DNA from: Phorcus lineatus
Taxonomy: Eukaryota; Mollusca; Gastropoda; Trochida; Trochidae
NCBI GenBank assembly: GCA_921293015.1
Contig: OV121097.1
Coordinates: 29,919,429-29,983,428, forward strand
Length of the DNA: 64,000 nucleotides
Direction: 5' to 3'
The notes under the pieces were generated by a model that saw nothing but the letters and a program-made list of their open reading frames with translations, was not told the origin of the DNA and ran no database searches. Below are positions 58,015 through 64,000 of this stretch, piece by piece (the first letter of the stretch is position 1; each line of letters starts with the position of its first letter). The position numbers and the translations under genes were made by a program.

Positions 58015-60417
58015 CAACTAAACATTCACATGTTGCCAATAACAAATGACGACAACAACATCAATTTCAAATATTGGAGCTTTACAGCGATTGTTTATAA
58101 TTCTAGGTTTGTAACTGATTGAATAATTTTTTTTTAAAAATATCAAAGTCCAAGCTTCACCAAGCGTCAATGTATGATATACATTAAAACTGCAGCAGCT
58201 TCATGTGGCGTTATCCAAAGTTTTTAATTTCGATTAGACAGTGCAATTTAGGATGTGTTAAAGCACAAATTGAATATTTTTAGGTAAGGCACTTCATAAG
58301 TTGAACTACTTAAGTTGCTTTAAAATGAGCACCTGCAAAACCGAAATTCTTATCCCTGCCCACTCTGCATTGTTCAAATGAAAACATGATTATGTCAGTG
58401 AAAAAATTGAGGTACTTTATATTATATAACTATGTTTTTAAATTTTTTGTTGTTGTTGATGTAATTTGTTTTTTTTTTGGAGCAAATATTTTTCTGATAT
58501 ATAATTTTCAATTTTAAAGAAATTCCCTTAATAAGGAAAATGTTGTAAAGAATAAATCAATTAGTGATATTCATTGACATTCGTCCACTGTTAATCTAAT
58601 GTTTTCTAACGATGTCATCAATTTTGAAAATACCATTACTTGCTCGTCAAGAAAGAAAACTCAATTTGAACAGTTGGCAACTAGTCGATTGGGGTTGTCA
58701 GTTTTGTTAAGCAGCACGTTTTGAGAAAAGATCTTTTATTTTGATAGTGTCATCCAATAAGTCTGCAGGTAAATAGGTTTCAATTATCTTTAGATTTCAG
58801 GCTTTGCAGCTTTGGAAATTTAGCAAAACAATTTCGTTCATGAGTTCTATATTGATTACATAAAGACATCGTTTATCTTAAAGCCTCTTTAATTCACAAT
58901 GTCCGTTTCATTTCTTAAAAGCAGGATGTTTTAATATATTCCTTAAATTAATTCGATATCAACCCTCATTAAGAGAAAACAATTTAATGAAATATGAGAC
59001 ATGTACTTCAGAACTGATATTATGAAGTTGTTACATATACAAGTTATGTTTTAAGACCTTATATGTCATGCAGAAGAACGTCATTAAAACTTTAGAAATA
59101 CTAATCTTTAAAATAGTTTGACAGGATGTTTTGCCCTGTGCAATAATTCGTAGTGCAGTAGTAAAAAATATCATACAAATAAAAACCAATATTATGAATC
59201 AAAGAATCAGAATCGTCTTTGAGCAGTTGCTCCATATTAATTGGTTGATAAATATGGATGACGTTTTACTCTTCTTTGATATTCACCTAAACTTTATATT
59301 TACTAATTTCGAATTACCTTTGATGTTACATTTATCATGTTTGAAAATATATGTTATTAACTTTCTTTCATTTCAAACCATTTACTTTTCTTCACTGAAT
59401 TTTAATTTATACCTGCGCCTAAATAAACTATAATGTTTGGTGGAATTTAACAATATATACAAAAATAAAGTCAATACAAGATAAAAGTAATAGCAAATGC
59501 AGTTGCAAAAGACCTTGCTTTCTTTTTGTTTGTTATAATTTTTAAAATTGATATGACAATATTACTCTAACGATAATGATTATAACATCCTGAAATAGTT
59601 GAATATTTATGTGTTTTGAGAAAATTTCATTGTTATTAATCTATCATTGAAAGGAAAACAAATACTTTGTTTTCATACATTTTATACATAGAGTAAAGCT
59701 GTTTTGAAATATTATTTATGCATATAATTTCCTGACTGAGTTCTATATTTAAATGAATTCTTTATTTTAATCTCGAAATCAAGCAGTTGATTCAGTTTTG
59801 TTATACGAAATTAATCTTGTAAGAAGATGGAGAGTATTTTTACATTTAGGTGTCTGGCTTTAATCATGATTGTGAATTTCATTCCATTGGATGATATTTG
59901 TAATGAAATACGATGATCCTTTTCTGTGTCTATTTATAGATTTCCTTTATGGTTGAAGTACGCTATCACATGTATCATATAAACCAGCAGTGTTTTGTGT
60001 CCTTCGGTCTTGAAAGAATTTGGTAAATTTCTCAAATTTCTCAACATTTCGTGAATGGAGCAAAAATTGTTTTTGAATTTTAAAGCAATTGTGTACACAA
60101 TCATATTTTGTGTTATGTGTGACTTACGGCCATTTTTGTTGATAGTGCTGTCTCTAAATGTGTTGTAATGATACCCATCAACTATCCGGTCTATATTAAA
60201 CTATATTATTGCGTTAGAAATTATTTTCTATACGTTTGGTATAACACTACATGCAAAACCCATAGCTTCAAAAGTAAACCTTCGTTATTGATTTCTTAGA
60301 ATGATGATTTCAAACACTCCGCAGAAATATAGTAATGGATAGTTTACGTAAGTGATAAGTATATTTTCATCGAAATGATATTCTTATGCTTAGTCAAAAT
60401 ATCCTAGTGGAGTTTCT
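58015..60417. other. T-rich noncoding stretch
   Basis: The plus strand is markedly T-rich, with long T runs (for example near 58468), and the composition resembles 3' untranslated or intronic sequence of a plus-strand transcript. AATAAA words occur (for example about 58551), but none can be tied to a gene end. The 100-codon ORF at 59131-59433 is rich in I, N, F and L, as expected from A+T-rich chance sequence. Confidence 0.35.
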
Positions 60418-60593
60418 GCCAATGCAACTCGAATCTTGATTCCCGGCAGAATTCGTTTAACTGTTACTGAAGACCAAATGGCACTGTTTCTAAATTTGTT
60501 ACTTTGCCAATGCAACTCGAATCTTGATTCCCAGCAGAATTCTTTTAACTGTTACTGAAGACCAAATGGCACTGTTTTTAGCTTGTTGAGCTG
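60418..60593. repeat. Direct tandem duplication, 88-bp unit, two copies
   Basis: GCCAATGCAACTCGAATCTT starts at 60418 and again at 60506, and about 73 bases of each copy match with only a few changes (CCCGGCAG/CCCAGCAG, ATTCGTTT/ATTCTTTT). The high identity points to a recent duplication. On the minus strand, a 71-codon ORF at 60499-60714 reads through the second copy but has no recognisable motif. Confidence 0.85.
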
Positions 60594-61849
60594 CACTCTG
60601 TGTTGCTGACCTACACTGGAAGTGGTCAACTGAGCTATGGGAAGTACCACGTGCCTTCACTGATAACAAGAACTCAAGATGTAAAATTGTTACTTTGAAC
60701 AAAGCTCGAAACACATTATTTCCAGTGATTGTAATGAACTCTTTAAAATGGGTTATACTTTGTAATTATTTCATTCAAAACCAATTCTCCTTGTTCTATA
60801 TAAAGATAAATGGATAGACATTCGTACTACAATAAAAATTAAAAAACTCTTTTTTAATGAAAAATTTACAATTACAAACAATCCTTTGAAGTCATATTGG
60901 CTATATTGTAGCATTCAATAATAAGTCCTTTTAATTTTTTGTTTTAAATTTGTTGTGGGTTTTTTTGCAAATATTTCGATTTAAACTTCACATAATAGAC
61001 ACAAGTTCCTTAAATAACCGTTTCAGGAAATCCTTATTTCACAGCAGACTGAACATGTTCACGTTTCCAACCATTTATCAAGATGAAATTGCATTCATTT
61101 TACACATCAAATAGAGAGGTTCAATCGGGGCAATCAATGTTCAATCAATCAAGTTCTAGATAAGTTATTTTAAGAGGTATATATCAAAGACATAAATGAT
61201 TTTCATCAGAAAATGTAGTGAAAAAATGTGAAATAGATGTTAAAATTAAAAGGATGTCCATTCTAAAATTTAACTTTAAACAACCATTCAAAGTTTGTTC
61301 ATTGTTTGTTCGCAAATCTATTACCCTGACGTAAATGAATAAAGAGTGCTCACACTAGAATGGCCGCCAGTAGATGATACAAAATATTTTCTACGAATAC
61401 GAATGTTGAGTTAGAAGATGATACACGAAGCATAAACTAAATTCATTTTTGAGAATTTAAGAACGACAATTTTCAAAAACTGCTACTGCCAATTGAACTT
61501 TTACATGTCTAGTGTGCTGTTTTCATTTTCATTTTTAAATACCACATTCAACACAATAAGCCCCATAGCCTAATAAGTGCCCACGTTAGTACCCCTAAGT
61601 AAGAAAGAATAAGCACCCCCTTGAATGCCTTGAATTATTCACATATACCTCTTCATACCCGGCTAGTCCATATGTCCTGTTACAAATAAATTAATTACAA
61701 AAATGTTTACGATAGCATCATCAGATTAAACTATACAATGCCAGACGTGAGACAACGGTGTCACTAACACGTCCCCACTTTCTTATTTCTTCTAGAAAGA
61801 GGGTATAAACCAACATTGATCTTTCTTTTGATTAAAGATTAGGCTTTGA
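60594..61849. other. Spacer, nothing recognised
   Basis: A+T-rich noncoding sequence. No element or exon supported. Confidence 0.4.
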
Positions 61850-62035
61850 TCCCTGCTTCGTGATCTAACGCTTGGAATATGCAGATCCGAAGGTTAGTAG
61901 TCCGTGCAAAGATCAATCCAAGATTCAGGAAGGTGTCGTCTACAATCAAGGTTTCTCTCCTGGGAGAATTAATAATTCCTTCAGAAATTAATCATTTTAC
62001 ACTCTATGCTGATAATCCATGGCCTCTATGAGTCC
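61850..62035. promoter_or_regulatory. Duplicated noncoding block E6, copy b
   Basis: Second copy of E6 (see 54394-54590), with TTTCTCTCCTGGGAGAATTA and AATTCCTTCAGAAATTAATC at about 61950-61990 as the best-kept part. Confidence 0.5.
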
Positions 62036-63278
62036 CTTTACCTTCACCTGTAATTAATGTACGTAGCAGTTATAATTTTACAGTAGTCCATTAAATGCAA
62101 TTTTGTAAATATCCGTGAGGCGGTGACAACTTAGCATGTTTGGTGCCTATTAATGAAAATTTTAAACAGAAGTTTTGAAAAAGCAAATTCTGCAGCAATA
62201 ATTTATAAATATAGATTCTTATAAACAATATTATATTTAGCATCTAAGCTAGTTACATGAAGGCAGGCCTTATTCCTGATTATGTGTAGGAAAAGGGGGA
62301 GAAATATATGTCCATACACTATTTTTCTGAATCATCCTTAACGATGATTAAATATGTCACAGTAATTATATAGCATGTAAAAGATAAAAATCTTTTGCAT
62401 TTGCATAATTCATACAGGACAGATAGTTGGCTACATATATGTATTTCCAGTGTTTTAGAAATCGTATAACATAAGATTATAGTTATGCAAGACTTATTTA
62501 ACGCATGTGACAAAAACAGTTATCGAATCATTTCTATTTTTGATAATTTCATTCGAGCAGTATGATTGTATAATGTCTTTTTCATTTTGAAAGGATTATC
62601 GATGGTAGCAGGTGACATGTCTTCATATTCTCAGTGGTATTATTTTCTATGTCCTTAACCTTTTCAAAAAGTATTAATATATGATGTTAAAGAAATACAA
62701 TAATCAGCCCACCTGATAAATGAAAAAGGTGACAACACCTGGCACTCCAATACACCTCACATATTGTATTAATTGTGAATGGATGGCTCTTTTAGTCTAG
62801 ACTAATATTCCTGTTTTATTATTGATCAATTGATGGTAAACAGCCGCACACTTGTCATACACTGGGGCTTGTCAATTTTCTTGGTTTAACATCTGTAACA
62901 ACATCTTCGTAAAAATGCATTTGAACCATGGAATTAGAAAGAGAAGATATGGTGAGAGGTGCAGTCACTTGTAAATTCAGTTGGTTTCCTGTCAAAATAT
63001 CATCAGCCACAGGGTGTAAAACTTCATATTATCATATTCATAGTCTTCCTAGTATAATTAACACTGATATGAAAATAATTTTGAAATGGGGATTATTCCT
63101 TTACAAAGTACCTTTTTTATAATGTATATAAGCATAATATACAAACTTAACTTTTTATGTGTTTACATGTTTGTCAACCACTTGTGAAAAAAATCATACA
63201 GATACGTTGTATACAATGAATGGCTATTGTATGTGAGGCAAAAATAAAATGTGTATTTCATGGTTGCATAATCATGTC
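62036..63278. other. A+T-rich stretch, nothing recognised
   Basis: A 64-codon plus-strand ORF at 62928-63122 begins MELEREDMVRGAV but has no domain, and no upstream promoter or splice evidence was seen. Not called as a gene. Confidence 0.4.
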
Positions 63279-63300
63279 ATTATATATATATATATTATAT
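63279..63300. repeat. (TA)n microsatellite
   Basis: A pure TA run of about eight units at 63281-63295, interrupted once at its 3' end. Confidence 0.9.
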
Positions 63301-64000
63301 GGACTAGAAAATTGTGTCACCTATTTTGTTATACATTACCTTTTATTGTTTTTGAATGTATTGTTGGGAGCAAAAGGCTAATTCTGTCTATGAAAATTGT
63401 GTGACTTGAATGGGCCTGCATGATTTTTATTGTCAAGCTCTGACAAAATATCAACTGTGCCTTTACCAGTTGAATAAAAACTTTTGTTTAACTGAGTAAA
63501 AATTGTATTTGATATTTGAACTGATTTTAACACTTACGTGAACATACCTTCAGGATACAGAGATATAAATTTATCATTTCTTAGAAATTGTAGAAAGGGA
63601 ATTATTTCCACGGAAGCTATAAAAATCAAATTCAAATGTAGGTTTATCCATCTAAATCAATGACAGTTTGTGAACCTAAAATTTGTAGTTTCTTGTAGAA
63701 GATTGACTGACTGCCATTGAGTCACCTTTTGGTTATATTTCCTTAGAAACTCCTAAAAGCAAAACATCAAAATAACATAGGGTCCTTTTAAAATAAAGTT
63801 TGACAAATGGTAAATTAATATCTTGAAAAATTTTCGACACGGAAAACACCTCTGAAACAGTCACGTAATTTCATAAATGTGACTTTCCATTATTGTAGGT
63901 TCTTTGACGTAAGCAAATATTGAAAAGTGTTGATAATTCGGTTCTAAAAACTTCAAACAGCATTTTAAATCTTAATAAGTTATTTATAAAGTGTCAGAGT
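63301..64000. other. End of window, possible untranslated sequence
   Basis: Plus-strand T/G-rich sequence with TTGAATAAAAAC at about 63471. It could be a polyadenylation context, but no coding region upstream supports this. Confidence 0.3.

Noticed and set aside
1-64000. CRISPR arrays, bacterial operons, phage or viral genes, rRNA genes
   Set aside because: None seen. The 145-bp array lacks repeat-spacer structure, and no coding region resembles a viral or bacterial gene.

Overview
This window looks like noncoding DNA from a eukaryotic genome, most likely a marine invertebrate. It is about two-thirds A+T and has no dense gene layout. It carries tRNA-derived SINE copies of the kind common in lophotrochozoan and other invertebrate genomes, foldback (MITE-like) elements, a short degenerate TTAGGG tract and one clear intron-bearing gene start. 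A mollusc or related lophotrochozoan is my best guess, but nothing in the sequence fixes the phylum. No open reading frame looks like a complete protein, and I recognise no protein family anywhere.

The best gene evidence is on the minus strand at 46.55-46.87 kb. A TATA box sits 30 bases before an initiator-like start. It is followed by a 5' leader with three upstream ORFs and a 22-codon exon encoding a signal peptide, which ends in a strong phase-1 splice donor. The gene therefore reads toward lower coordinates. Its second exon was not found, so some or all of 1-46.5 kb may be its first intron. Two weaker candidate terminal exons lie on the plus strand at 51.27 and 57.78 kb.

The striking property of the window is that much of it is made of duplicated noncoding blocks. 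(1) At 5.2-12.4 kb two blocks, E1 and E2, occur twice in the same order. The E1 core is 154/158 identical with no gaps, while its flanks have decayed, and E1/E2 carry PBX/MEIS-type TGACAG sites. (2) At 18.1-36.0 kb there are about three and a half tandem copies of a 4.5-7 kb noncoding unit. Short islands within it are well conserved among copies and the spacers have diverged. (3) A three-copy block, E4, lies at 37.2, 48.0 and 50.8 kb, on both sides of the signal-peptide exon. (4) Duplicated pairs occur at 49.7/50.5 kb and 54.4/61.85 kb. Together they suggest a regulatory landscape that grew by local duplication, with selection or recency preserving particular islands. Those two explanations cannot be separated from one sequence.

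Mobile and satellite DNA overlies this. It includes an array of seven copies with a period of exactly 145 bp at 29.5-30.45 kb, rich in nuclear-receptor-like GGGTCA half-sites. It also includes a family of about six foldback elements carrying TGACGTCA palindromes, three or four SINE copies, a 35-bp inverted-repeat element around a TTAGGG-like tract at 4.6 kb, and a foldback element at 52.07 kb. The rest is A+T-rich sequence in which I see nothing specific.
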